From assembly GCF_009829325.1 (NCBI RefSeq), contig NZ_VUOS01000001.1:1-64000 (forward strand): 64,000 nucleotides of DNA, written 5' to 3'. Source of the DNA: Nocardia sp. CY41. GTDB lineage: Bacteria; Actinomycetota; Actinomycetes; Mycobacteriales; Mycobacteriaceae. The notes beneath the pieces were generated by a model that did not search any database, was not told the DNA's origin, and saw nothing but the letters and a program-made list of their open reading frames with translations. The first letter of the stretch is position 1; every line of letters starts with the position of its first letter. Made by a program: the position numbers and the translations under genes. Shown here one piece after another: positions 1-7,742 of the stretch.

Positions 1-104
1 ACAACGCCGCCCTCATCTGCCTGGCCCGGCGACGCTGCGACGTCCTCTACGCGATGCTCAAACACGGCGAACTCTACCGATCACCCACGACCTCAGCGGC
101 TTGA
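1..104 (+). CDS. IS110-family transposase, C-terminal end (partial)
   Basis: The open frame enters from the left edge (codons from base 3) and stops at 102-104, giving about 33 residues. The peptide includes ALICLARRRCDVLYAMLK, which resembles the C-terminus of IS110/IS1111-type DEDD transposases (an N-A-L-x-x-L-A-R-R-R pattern followed by a short basic tail). The catalytic domain lies outside the window, so intactness cannot be judged. No terminal inverted repeat is obvious downstream, as expected for IS110 elements, which usually lack them. Confidence 0.6.
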   Translation, partial: NAALICLARRRCDVLYAMLKHGELYRSPTTSAA

Positions 105-257
105 CGAACACCATAGGGACACCCCCCCACGTGAGCAGGGTCATCCGGTACACCGCGCATGCCGCGACCTCCGCTCGGTTCACGTCCCGGAGGTATTGTT
201 CGAGTCTGTGAACACTACGAGGTTGCGGATTCTCTGCTATTTGTGTGGGGTGGTGGG

Positions 258-638
258 GTGACCAATACTTCCGGAGACGCGTATCCCCTCGCGGACACGA
301 TGACCACCACGGTCGCGGCGCACGACGGCGCGACAGTGCTGACGGTGGCCGGCGAGGTCGACCTGGCGACCGCCCCTGCGCTGGAGAACGCGATCGATGC
401 CATCCTCAGCGGCAAACCCGCGGCGCTGATCATCGACCTCACCTCGGTGAGCTTCCTCGCCTCGGCGGGCATGGCGACGCTCGTGGCTGCCCACCAGCGC
501 GCGGGCTCGACCACCGCGATCGCCGTCGTGGCCGAGGGCCCTGCGACCAGCAGGCAGCTGAAGATGACCAGCCTGGATCAGGTGTTCGCGCTGCATTCGA
601 CGCTGGACGCCGCGCTGGCGGCGCTGCGCCAGAGATGA
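258..638 (+). CDS. STAS-domain protein (anti-sigma factor antagonist type)
   Basis: A 126-residue protein consisting almost entirely of a STAS domain: the pattern VLTVAGEVDLATAPAL near residues 25-40 and FLASAGMATL around residues 65-75, the latter at the site where anti-anti-sigma factors carry the phosphorylatable serine. Such proteins bind anti-sigma factor kinases of the RsbW/SpoIIAB type and release a sigma factor. No partner kinase or sigma gene is adjacent, so the target is unknown. The GTG at 258 follows a G-rich stretch. An internal ATG at 300 also leaves the domain nearly complete, and an upstream in-frame start at 159 is less likely because the added segment lacks domain character. 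Confidence 0.75.
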   Translation: MTNTSGDAYPLADTMTTTVAAHDGATVLTVAGEVDLATAPALENAIDAILSGKPAALIIDLTSVSFLASAGMATLVAAHQRAGSTTAIAVVAEGPATSRQLKMTSLDQVFALHSTLDAALAALRQR

Positions 639-687
639 CCCGTGCCGCTGCCGCCGTCGCACCCGCCGACGGCGGCAGCGCCGTGTC

Positions 688-1725
688 TCACACCAGTTCT
701 CGCAGCTGTTCGATCAGCTTGACGCGCTCGGCCGCGGTCGCCGCCATCGGCACCACGTTCAGCACCGTGACACCCGCTTCGCGGAAGGCCGCGATCCGCT
801 CCTTGACGTAGCCGGCCGGCCCGACCAGGGAAATGTCCCGGACGAGCTGGTCCGGCACCGCCTTGATCGCGGCCTCCTTCTCGCCCGCCAGGTACAGCTC
901 CTGGATGCGGTCGGCCTCGGCGCCGTAGCCGTACTTCGTGGCCAGGGTGTGGTAGAAGTTCTTGCCTTTGGCGCCCATGCCGCCGATGTACAACGCCAGA
1001 TGCGGCTTCACGAACTCCAGCAGCGGTTCGACGTTGTCCCCGATGGCCAAGGCCGGGCCCGCGTACACGTCCAGGTCGCCGAGGGCGGGGTCGCGCTTGG
1101 CGAGCCCGGCGGCGAGCGAGCCCGCCCACACGTCGTTCGCCTTCTCGGGCAGGAAGAAGATCGGCTGCCAGCCCTCCGCGATCTCGGCGGCCAGTTCCAC
1201 GTTCTTCGGTCCGAGCGCGGCCAGCAAGACCGGGATCCGCTCGCGCACCGGGTGGTTGATCAGCTTGAGCGGCTTGCCCAGGCCGGTGCCCTGCCCGGCG
1301 GGCAGCGGGATCTGGTAGTACTTGCCCTGGTATTCCAGGCGCTCGCGCCGCCAGACCTTCCGGCAGATCTCCACCAGTTCCCGGGTGCGGCCGATCGGCG
1401 CGTCGTAGGGCACGCCGTGGAAGCCCTCGATCACCTGCGGACCCGACGCGCCCAGCCCGAGCACATAGCGTCCGTCGGAGACGAAGTCCAGGCCCGCCGC
1501 GGTCATGGCGGTCAGGCTCGGGGTGCGCGTGTAGAGCTGCAGGATGCCGGAGGCCAGCTGCAGGCGCGTGGTCTTGGCGGCCAGGTAACCGAGCGCGCTC
1601 ACCGCGTCGAACGAGTACGCCTCGGGCACGAACACGATGTCCAGGCCCGCCCGCTCGAGGTCGGCGACTTCGGCCGCCGCCTCTTTGAAGCCCCCCGAGT
1701 AGTTGATGCTCAATCCGATCCGCAT
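688..1725 (-). CDS. LLM-class F420-dependent oxidoreductase
   Basis: A 345-residue luciferase-like monooxygenase-fold protein. It opens with MRIGLSINYSGG, has the barrel segment LASGILQLYTRTP and then FVSDGRYVLGLGASGPQVIEGFHG, broken here only by description, all typical of mycobacterial and nocardial F420-dependent LLM enzymes. These use reduced F420 or FMN to reduce or oxidise small organic substrates in the cytoplasm; the substrate here cannot be predicted. I chose the internal ATG at 1725 over an ATG at 1794 because the family begins directly with the first beta strand (MRIGLS). The gene diverges from the cyclodeaminase-type gene, with about 150 bp between them. Confidence 0.85.
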   Translation of the reverse strand: MRIGLSINYSGGFKEAAAEVADLERAGLDIVFVPEAYSFDAVSALGYLAAKTTRLQLASGILQLYTRTPSLTAMTAAGLDFVSDGRYVLGLGASGPQVIEGFHGVPYDAPIGRTRELVEICRKVWRRERLEYQGKYYQIPLPAGQGTGLGKPLKLINHPVRERIPVLLAALGPKNVELAAEIAEGWQPIFFLPEKANDVWAGSLAAGLAKRDPALGDLDVYAGPALAIGDNVEPLLEFVKPHLALYIGGMGAKGKNFYHTLATKYGYGAEADRIQELYLAGEKEAAIKAVPDQLVRDISLVGPAGYVKERIAAFREAGVTVLNVVPMAATAAERVKLIEQLRELV

Positions 1726-1874
1726 GGCACTCAACATAACGGCGGGTACGCCGGGGCCGCGCACCGGCCACCGGGGGAACGCCCGGCACGGCATGGTAGC
1801 GGCCAGGCGCCGGGCGCCACGGGGTAGCGTCTACTCGTAGTCCTCCTCGCCGATGAACGAAAGGCAACAACCTC

Positions 1875-2534
1875 GTGTCGCAGCCCAGCTCGTCGTCCAC
1901 GGAAACTGCGCCGTCCTTCGGCGGGGCCGCCCTGGCGCAGTACCTGAGCGATCTGGCCGCCAAGATTCCCGCACCCGGCGGCGGTGCGGTGGCCGCGCTG
2001 CACGCCGCCCAGGCCGCCGCGCTCGTCGCGATGGTCGCGCGTTACACCACTCGCGCCAAGGATGCCGAGAACCGGCCGGTGGTCGATCGGATCATCGAGG
2101 CCGCCGACGCGGCCCGCGAGCGCGCTCTCGCGCTGGCCGACGCCGACGCCGCCGCCTTCACGGCCGTCGGCGCCGCCTACAAGCTGCCCAAGGACACTCC
2201 GGAGGAGCTCGCCGCCCGCACCGCGGCGATCAATGCCGCGCTGATCGAGGCCGCCCGCGTGCCCGCCGCTGTCGTCGACGAGGCGGACGAGGTGCTGTCG
2301 CTGGCCACGGAGCTGTTCCCGATCGGGAATCCGAACGTCGTCACCGACATCGGCGCGGCCGCCGACGCCTGCCGAGCCGCCGCGACCAGCTCGCAGCTCA
2401 ACATCGAGATCAACGTGGCCTCGCTGCCCGCCGCCGAGGGCGACCGGTTCGCCGCGGTGCTGCTGCGGATCGACGGACTCACCGCGCGAGCGGACGCCCT
2501 GCACGCCGACGTCGTGCACGCCCTACGGCGCTGA
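1875..2534 (+). CDS. Cyclodeaminase/cyclohydrolase (FTCD-C/FchA) family protein
   Basis: A 219-residue, almost all-helical protein of the formimidoyltetrahydrofolate cyclodeaminase family. The hallmark APGGGAVAALHAAQAAALV lies near residues 30-50, and the C-terminal half has FPIGNPNVVTDIGAAAD. Members either deaminate formimino-THF or, as FchA in acetogens and methylotrophs, hydrolyse methenyl-THF to formyl-THF. No formiminotransferase or histidine-degradation gene is present, so a stand-alone FchA-like cyclohydrolase is the more economical reading. A FolD homologue missing its cyclohydrolase lysine lies 4 kb downstream. The GTG start follows an AAAGG-like ribosome-binding site. Confidence 0.82.
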   Translation: MSQPSSSSTETAPSFGGAALAQYLSDLAAKIPAPGGGAVAALHAAQAAALVAMVARYTTRAKDAENRPVVDRIIEAADAARERALALADADAAAFTAVGAAYKLPKDTPEELAARTAAINAALIEAARVPAAVVDEADEVLSLATELFPIGNPNVVTDIGAAADACRAAATSSQLNIEINVASLPAAEGDRFAAVLLRIDGLTARADALHADVVHALRR

Positions 2535-2558
2535 CCACGCCGCGCGCGGACGGCGCGT

Positions 2559-3461
2559 TCAGGCGGGCGGCGCCCAGGCGACCAGCACGATCTTGCCGCG
2601 CACCCGCCCCGCTTCGCTGAGCTCGTGCGCCTTCGCCGCTTCCGGAAGCGGCAGGATCCGATCGATCGTCACGCGCAGCCGACCGCGTTCGACCATCGTG
2701 GTGATCTCGCGCAGTGACGCCCCGGACGGCTCGACGTAGAACCGCTCGTAACGGGGGTCTGCTTCCGCGTCCGAGCCCTGGGTGTCGATCAGCCGGCCGT
2801 CGGGACGCAACACCGCGAGCGAGCGGGAACCGTAGGCGCCGCCGACCAGGTCGAGCACGATATCCACGTCGCGCACCGCGGCGGCGAAATCCGTTGCGGT
2901 GTAGTCGATGACCTCGTCGGCCCCGAGCTCGCGCAGATACTCGTGGTTGACCGCGCGCGCAGTGCCGATCACGTACGCCCCGCGATGCCGGGCTATCTGT
3001 ACCGCCAGATGTCCGACGCCGCCCGCGGCCGCGTGCACCAGCACCCGCTGCCCGGCGCCGAGCGCGGCCAGTGCCTGCCACGCGGTGAGCGCCGCCGTCG
3101 GCAGCGCGGCGGCGTGGACGAGGTCGACGTTCCTCGGCTTCGGCGCCAGCGTCTGCGCTGGCGCCACGACGTATTCCGCGTTCGCGCCGCCGAACACCAT
3201 GCCGTATACCGGATCACCCACCGCGAAGCGGTCGGCACCGGGCCCGAGTTCGGCTACGACGCCCGACACGTCGAGCCCGAGCGTCAACGGTGGATCGCCC
3301 AACTGCCCGAGCAGCCCGGCGCGCACTTTCCAGTCGGCGGCGTTGACGCTGGTCGCGGCGACCCGGACCAGCACCTCCCCGGGGCCGGGCCGTGGCCGAT
3401 CCACCTCGACCACTTGGAGCACTTCCGGGCCACCGAACGCGTATTGCGTGATTGCGAGCAT
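2559..3461 (-). CDS. NADP-dependent quinone oxidoreductase-like MDR protein
   Basis: A 300-residue medium-chain dehydrogenase/reductase of the zeta-crystallin/quinone-reductase type. The GroES-like N-terminal half contains GEVLVRVAATSVNAADWKVRAG, cited here as the segment around residues 27-48, and the Rossmann site is VLVHAAAGGVGHLAVQIA near residue 140. The structural zinc cysteines are absent, as in zinc-free quinone reductases. It probably reduces quinones or other electrophiles with NADPH. The ATG at 3461 is the only start giving a normal N-terminus (MLAITQYAFGG). It diverges from the HxlR regulator gene, a frequent pairing in which the regulator senses quinone or aldehyde stress and controls the reductase. 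Confidence 0.85.
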   Translation of the reverse strand: MLAITQYAFGGPEVLQVVEVDRPRPGPGEVLVRVAATSVNAADWKVRAGLLGQLGDPPLTLGLDVSGVVAELGPGADRFAVGDPVYGMVFGGANAEYVVAPAQTLAPKPRNVDLVHAAALPTAALTAWQALAALGAGQRVLVHAAAGGVGHLAVQIARHRGAYVIGTARAVNHEYLRELGADEVIDYTATDFAAAVRDVDIVLDLVGGAYGSRSLAVLRPDGRLIDTQGSDAEADPRYERFYVEPSGASLREITTMVERGRLRVTIDRILPLPEAAKAHELSEAGRVRGKIVLVAWAPPA

Positions 3462-3483
3462 GCACCGATTCTGACCAGCGATG

Positions 3484-3516
3484 GTATCTTTCGGAAAGAA
3501 CGCACCTTCTTGATAC
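3484..3516. promoter_or_regulatory. Inverted repeats between MDR and HxlR genes
   Basis: The 66-bp divergent intergenic region holds a near-perfect palindrome TCTTTC-G-GAAAGA (3487-3499), and GTATC (3484-3488) is mirrored by GATAC (3512-3516). HxlR-family dimers bind short palindromes between divergent genes, so this is a plausible operator for self-regulation and for the MDR gene. Binding is inferred. Confidence 0.4.
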
Positions 3517-3527
3517 TGAGGTTCCCA

Positions 3528-3962
3528 ATGGATACTGCCTGCGCACCGCCCGCGGCCGACGGCCTGGTAGACAACTACCTCCACCACTGCCCCGCACGAG
3601 AAGTACTGACCGTTCTCGCCGACAAGTGGGTGATGCTGGTACTCGCCGTGCTGCGTGACCACGACCGGCCGATCCGCTTCAACGAGTTGCGCCGCCGCCT
3701 GGACGGCATCACGCAGAAGATGCTCACCCGCACACTGCGCGACCTGGAGCGCGAGGGCATGGTGCGCCGCGCGGTCTATCCCACGGTGCCGCCCCGAGTG
3801 GAGTACTCGCTCACCGGAATGGGCGCGAGCATCGGCGCGATCACCCACGCCATGGGCGTGTGGGCGGTCGAGAATCAGGACCGAATCGTGGCCGCGCGAG
3901 CGGCGTTCGACGCGCGTGCGGCGGCCGCACCGCAACCGCTGCCCACCGAACTCGCACACTGA
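3528..3962 (+). CDS. HxlR-family winged-helix regulator
   Basis: A 144-residue protein with the complete HxlR core: a cysteine in the N-terminal helix (HHCPAREVL, Cys about residue 21), LADKWVMLVLAVL, RFNELRRRLDGITQKMLTRT and REGMVRRAVYPTVPPRVEYS. The lone cysteine just before the DNA-binding domain matches redox- or quinone-sensing members such as YodB/QorR. It probably controls the divergent quinone-reductase-like gene and itself. ATG 3528 was chosen; longer in-frame upstream sequence is antisense to the neighbour and shows no regulator homology. Confidence 0.88.
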   Translation: MDTACAPPAADGLVDNYLHHCPAREVLTVLADKWVMLVLAVLRDHDRPIRFNELRRRLDGITQKMLTRTLRDLEREGMVRRAVYPTVPPRVEYSLTGMGASIGAITHAMGVWAVENQDRIVAARAAFDARAAAAPQPLPTELAH

Positions 3963-4160
3963 CCGAATTGTCCGGCTCCACCGGCGGCGAGCTGAGTGGA
4001 GCGTCCCCGTTTCGGCCGCATTCGGCTGGGTAAGCGATCTATGGTGGGCGTGTCCCCGATCGCAAACGGACCGCGGACCGGTTCGCTTCGAGTGGCCGAG
4101 TTGATCATGGGGACCTAAACTGTTCCTTGCCTACCACACCATTTCGAAGGGGTGGACGCC

Positions 4161-4913
4161 ATGAGGAGCGCCATTCGGTACCTGTTCCTCGCGACCGTGA
4201 TCGCGGCACTGGCCGCGTTCGGGTCGGGCGCGGCGGCAGCGACGATGATCGGTAAGCCATCGACGCCTCGGGCGGCGTCGATCGGACCGTCGAACGGCCA
4301 GGTGGTGGGCGTGGCTCATCCCGTGACCATTCGTTTCACCGCACCTGTCACCGACCGCGCCCGGACGGAACAATCCATCGACATCAGATCGACCCGCCCG
4401 TTGCCGGGCACGTTCGCGTGGACCGACGACCGCGAAGCGGTGTGGACGCCGTCCGGGTTCCTGCCCGCCGACGCCACCATCCTCGTATCGGTCGGCGACA
4501 CGCGCACGGAATTCCGCACCAACGCAGGCGTTTTCGGCGAGGCGAACATGTCGGCGCACACGTTCACGCTGACCGTCGGCGGCACCGTCGTCCGGACGAT
4601 GCCCGCCTCGATGGGCAAGCCGGGATACGAGACGCCGACCGGCACCTATCCGGTGCTCGAGAAGTTCCGTTCCATCGTGTTCGACTCCCGCACCATCGGC
4701 ATTCCGCTGAGCTCGCCCGAGGGCTACGTCATCAACGGCGAGTTCGCCGAACGACTCACGTGGGGCGGCGTTTTCATCCACTCCGCCCCGTGGTCGGTGG
4801 ATCAGCAGGGTTATGCGAATGTCAGCCACGGCTGCATCAACCTCGCGCCCGATGACGCCGAATGGGTCTATCACACGATCGGCATCGGCGACCCGGTCGT
4901 CACGCACTGGTGA
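4161..4913 (+). CDS. Exported L,D-transpeptidase (YkuD domain)
   Basis: A 250-residue secreted protein. Residues 1-28 form a signal peptide ending in an Ala-rich segment, followed by a bacterial Ig-like domain (about 40-125) and a YkuD catalytic domain (about 130-248). Catalytic residues are visible as His207 (FIHS), His223 and Cys225 in VSHGCINLAPDDAEWV. The enzyme makes 3-3 crosslinks in peptidoglycan or attaches proteins to it in the periplasm-like space. It is shorter than the usual mycobacterial Ldt (about 400 residues) and has one Ig-like domain and no long C-terminal extension. ATG 4161 lies nine bases after a GAAGGGG site; the GTG at 4152 overlaps that site. Confidence 0.9.
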   Translation: MRSAIRYLFLATVIAALAAFGSGAAAATMIGKPSTPRAASIGPSNGQVVGVAHPVTIRFTAPVTDRARTEQSIDIRSTRPLPGTFAWTDDREAVWTPSGFLPADATILVSVGDTRTEFRTNAGVFGEANMSAHTFTLTVGGTVVRTMPASMGKPGYETPTGTYPVLEKFRSIVFDSRTIGIPLSSPEGYVINGEFAERLTWGGVFIHSAPWSVDQQGYANVSHGCINLAPDDAEWVYHTIGIGDPVVTHW

Positions 4914-4967
4914 GCGGCGCCCTCCTGCGGGTAGCGTCGGCAGACGTACTCGAGGGGAGGGCCGTCG

Positions 4968-5615
4968 TTGCGTGAGTTCCTGATCCCGCCACCGCGTGAC
5001 GCGGAGGCAGCCGAGTTCCAGAACCTCTGGGGTGCTTGGGCATTGGTCACGCCCGTCGATGTCGCCGAGATTCTCGGCGACATCGGCGTTCCGTGGTGGA
5101 TCGCGGGCGGCTGGGCGATCGATGCCTGGACCGGCACCCGGCGCGAGCACAGTGACGTCGACGCGTCGATGTTCCGCAGCGATCTGCCCGCTCTGCGCGC
5201 CGCTGCGCGCGGCCGCCTGCATATCTGGGCGGCGGGCTCGGACGGCATCCGCCCCGTCGACGACCGCTTGCCCGATTTGCCCGAAAGCGCCGATGGCGTC
5301 TGGCTGCGGGCCGATGCCCGCTCCCCATGGCTGATCGATGTCCTGCTCAATCCCGATCGGCACGGACAATGGGTCAACCGGCGGGATCCCACCATGGTCG
5401 CGCCGCTCGACGAGGTGACCTGGATCGCGGGCGACGGCATCCGCTACCTCGAACCGGAACTCGTACTGATCTTCAAGGCCAAGCAGGGCCGGCCGAAAGA
5501 CCGCGTGGACCTGGAGCGAACCTGGCCGGAGTTGAACGCCGCCCAGCGCGCGGCGGTGCGGAATTACGTGTCCGACCACTATCCCGAGCACGAATGGCTT
5601 CCGCTCGTTCAGTGA
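4968..5615 (+). CDS. Nucleotidyltransferase-fold protein (aminoglycoside adenylyltransferase-like)
   Basis: A 215-residue protein with the pol-beta-type nucleotidyltransferase signature WWIAGGWAIDAWTG (about residues 44-57) followed by HSDVDASMF, where the Asp pair would bind metal. This arrangement resembles the aminoglycoside-2''-adenylyltransferase/lincosamide nucleotidyltransferase group, which includes many members of unknown substrate; resistance cannot be claimed. A later segment, LVLIFKAKQGRPKDRVDLE, fits the C-terminal region of the same family. The TTG start at 4968 is chosen because a strong GAGGGGAGG site sits about eight bases upstream and no in-frame ATG/GTG is close. Confidence 0.72.
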   Translation: MREFLIPPPRDAEAAEFQNLWGAWALVTPVDVAEILGDIGVPWWIAGGWAIDAWTGTRREHSDVDASMFRSDLPALRAAARGRLHIWAAGSDGIRPVDDRLPDLPESADGVWLRADARSPWLIDVLLNPDRHGQWVNRRDPTMVAPLDEVTWIAGDGIRYLEPELVLIFKAKQGRPKDRVDLERTWPELNAAQRAAVRNYVSDHYPEHEWLPLVQ

Positions 5616-5915
5616 TGCGCGCCGACGGTATCCGAGCGATGGGGACCGCCGAGATGGACGTCACGACCTCCGCGCGCGAACACTTCTCGAACCGCGTCCG
5701 CGCTCGACCGGTCGGCACGTCCCCGGGTAGCTTGGTCCCGATCGGCGGATCCCGCGAGCCGGAGTGCGACCGCGCGGCGCGTCACACGTGCGCCGGATCG
5801 ACGCATCGGCCGGCGGACTCCGGGCCACGGCACGGCTCAATTGCGCACGCGGCCGGGCGTTCCGGCGTCGTGGCGATGCGGTTAATCTGACGGGGACCTG
5901 ACGAAGGGTGGGGCG
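5616..5915. other. Intergenic stretch with no supported gene
   Basis: About 300 bp between the nucleotidyltransferase and the membrane protein. All frames open here look like compositional artefacts of high-GC DNA. The only functional signal I see is a purine-rich ribosome-binding site (GAAGGGTGGGG) just before 5916. Confidence 0.5.
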
Positions 5916-6671
5916 ATGGATCGACCGGAGATGAGCGCGCGACCCGGCTACGACCGGGGCGATCCGTACAGCGCCGGGGGGCCGGGGCAGGCCCCTGCCG
6001 GTGAAGAGTACCGAGGTGAGTGGGCCGCATGGGTGGACCGGCAGCCCGCCGAGGCCCCAGCCGCCGAACCCGAGAACACGCCGCAGCCCGATCCGGACGA
6101 GTACGAGGATCGATTCGCGGGACTGATCGACCGCTCCCCCGCGCCGCGCGCGAGGCGGCGGTGGGCGGTACCCGTGCTGGGGACGCTCGGCGTCGTCGCG
6201 CTGGGCTTCGCGGCCATCATGCAGTTCGGGATCGGCGGCCCCGATCAGCAAGCCGCCGCACCGGCGCCGTCCGCCCCCACCGCTCCCGCCGCACCGGCCG
6301 CGCAGTGCCCGGCCGAACGGGTCGGCAACCGGATCCAGGGCAATGGCGCGGGCGGTTTCGATTCCGGCCCGGCGGTGATCCTCGCCTTCCAGTACGCCTA
6401 CTACGTGGACCGGTCCGGCGAGCACGTCCGTGCCACCACCACCTCCGATGCCGCCGTCCAGGCCGCCGACGCCATCCAGCGCGGCATCGACAGCATCCCC
6501 TCGGGCACCACCCACTGCGTGGCGATCACTCCTGGCGCGTTCGCGGGCCAGTACCTCGTGGTGGTCACCGAATATCGGCCCGGGCAGCAACCGGTCACCT
6601 ACAACCCGCAGATCGTCACCACCACCAAGGACGGCAGCCGCACGCTCATCAGCGCCATCGCCCGCGGGTGA
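5916..6671 (+). CDS. Single-pass membrane protein with extracytoplasmic C-terminal domain
   Basis: A 251-residue protein with a Pro/Glu-rich cytoplasmic N-terminus (1-85), a basic RARRR stop-transfer flank, one transmembrane helix (about 88-108), an Ala/Pro-rich linker and a soluble domain of about 125 residues containing two cysteines (AAQCPAERVG and THCVAIT). The architecture and the pattern GFDSGPAVILAFQYAYY match conserved but uncharacterised mycobacterial/nocardial membrane proteins. Function is unknown. It is monocistronic, ends in a strong hairpin shared with folD, and starts at ATG 5916 behind a good ribosome-binding site. Confidence 0.75.
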   Translation: MDRPEMSARPGYDRGDPYSAGGPGQAPAGEEYRGEWAAWVDRQPAEAPAAEPENTPQPDPDEYEDRFAGLIDRSPAPRARRRWAVPVLGTLGVVALGFAAIMQFGIGGPDQQAAAPAPSAPTAPAAPAAQCPAERVGNRIQGNGAGGFDSGPAVILAFQYAYYVDRSGEHVRATTTSDAAVQAADAIQRGIDSIPSGTTHCVAITPGAFAGQYLVVVTEYRPGQQPVTYNPQIVTTTKDGSRTLISAIARG

Positions 6672-6674
6672 GGC

Positions 6675-6702
6675 CGCTCTTCGCCGAGAACTGCGAAGAG
6701 CG
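6675..6702. terminator. Bidirectional hairpin terminator between convergent genes
   Basis: A perfect 10-bp stem, CGCTCTTCGC (6675-6684) with GCGAAGAGCG (6693-6702) and an 8-base loop, lies in the 36 bp between the convergent membrane-protein and folD genes. There is no T-tract, which is common in high-GC actinobacteria. Confidence 0.7.
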
Positions 6703-6707
6703 CGCGA

Positions 6708-7553
6708 TCAGTCGGATTCGGCCGCGGTGACGACGTGGCGCATGAGCAGGGCCGTGGTGACCGGGCCCACGCCGCCGGGGACCGGGCTGAGTCCGGCGGC
6801 CTTGCCGCGCACCGACTCCGCCTCGACATCGCCGACGATCTTGCCGTCCGGGGCCTCGTTGGTGCCGACGTCGATGACCACCGCGCCCTCCCGGACGTGC
6901 TTGCCGGAGATCAGGCCGATGCGGCCCGCCGCGGCGACGACGATGTCCGCGGTGGCGGTGACGGCGGCGAGGTCGGCCGTGCGGGAGTGGCACACCGTGA
7001 CGGTCGCGTCCTTCGCCAGCAGCAGCTGGGCGAGCGGCTTCCCGACGACGTTCGAGCGGCCGACGACCGCGACGTGGCGGCCGGCCAGCGGGATCTCGTG
7101 ATGTTCGAGCAGTTCCACCACGGCCTCGGAGGTGGCGGGGACGAAACCGTCCAGCCCGGCCGCCAGCAGGCCGAGCGACAACGGGCTGACGCCGTCCACG
7201 TCCTTCGACGCGACGATCGCCGAACTCACGTCGTCGAGCGTGACACCCGCCGGGAGGGGCGTCTGCAGCATGATCGCGTCGGTCGCCGGATCCGCGCCGC
7301 GCGCCGTGAGCTCGTCGCGAATCTCCGCCACGCTCGCTTCGGGGCCGAGATCGACCGTGTCGCAAGCGATGCCGAGTCGTTCGGCCGCTTTGCGCAGCGA
7401 GTTCACATACCAGGCGCTCGCCGGGTCGTCGTTCGCCACGACCAAGGCAAGGCGCGGAGCGGTGCCGCCGTCGGTGAGCGCGGCGGCGCGGGCCTTGGTA
7501 TCGGCGTTGATGGCGGCGGCGAGTTCCTTGCCGGACAGCGAAACGGTATCCAC
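6708..7553 (-). CDS. folD: FolD-type methylene-THF dehydrogenase, catalytic Lys replaced
   Basis: A 281-residue protein that aligns over its full length with FolD, which oxidises 5,10-methylene-THF to methenyl-THF and hydrolyses that to 10-formyl-THF. Seen: SAWYVNSLRKA (Tyr49), LQTPLP (Gln97), KDVDGVSP (Asp120), the NADP site VVGRSNVVGKPLA and the C-terminal PVPGGVGPVTTALL. Unusual: the catalytic lysine expected four residues after the Tyr (Lys54 in E. coli, Lys56 in human) is Leu53, and the usual PCTP motif reads PATS. In studied enzymes that lysine is needed above all for the cyclohydrolase step, so this copy may be a dehydrogenase only, or a second paralogue. An FchA-like gene at 1875-2534 could supply the missing step. 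Confidence 0.88.
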   Translation of the reverse strand: MDTVSLSGKELAAAINADTKARAAALTDGGTAPRLALVVANDDPASAWYVNSLRKAAERLGIACDTVDLGPEASVAEIRDELTARGADPATDAIMLQTPLPAGVTLDDVSSAIVASKDVDGVSPLSLGLLAAGLDGFVPATSEAVVELLEHHEIPLAGRHVAVVGRSNVVGKPLAQLLLAKDATVTVCHSRTADLAAVTATADIVVAAAGRIGLISGKHVREGAVVIDVGTNEAPDGKIVGDVEAESVRGKAAGLSPVPGGVGPVTTALLMRHVVTAAESD

Positions 7554-7742
7554 GTTGACACAGCCTAACGGGCGCGGCCGCGAGCACCCGGCTCCAGCCC
7601 GTCTCGAATCGCGGACAGGTGAAGCAACCCGTTCGCGAATTGCCGGGTGGCCGGGACATTCGGCCGTATGGTGATTGCTGTTTGCCCCAGCTGACTGCTA
7701 GCGCGTGCCATCCCGTTCCACGGCGGAAAGGTGACGACTGTA

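Noticed and set aside
4968..5615. Antibiotic-resistance adenylyltransferase
   Set aside because: The fold signature is present, but the family includes many enzymes of unknown substrate, so a resistance call is not justified.
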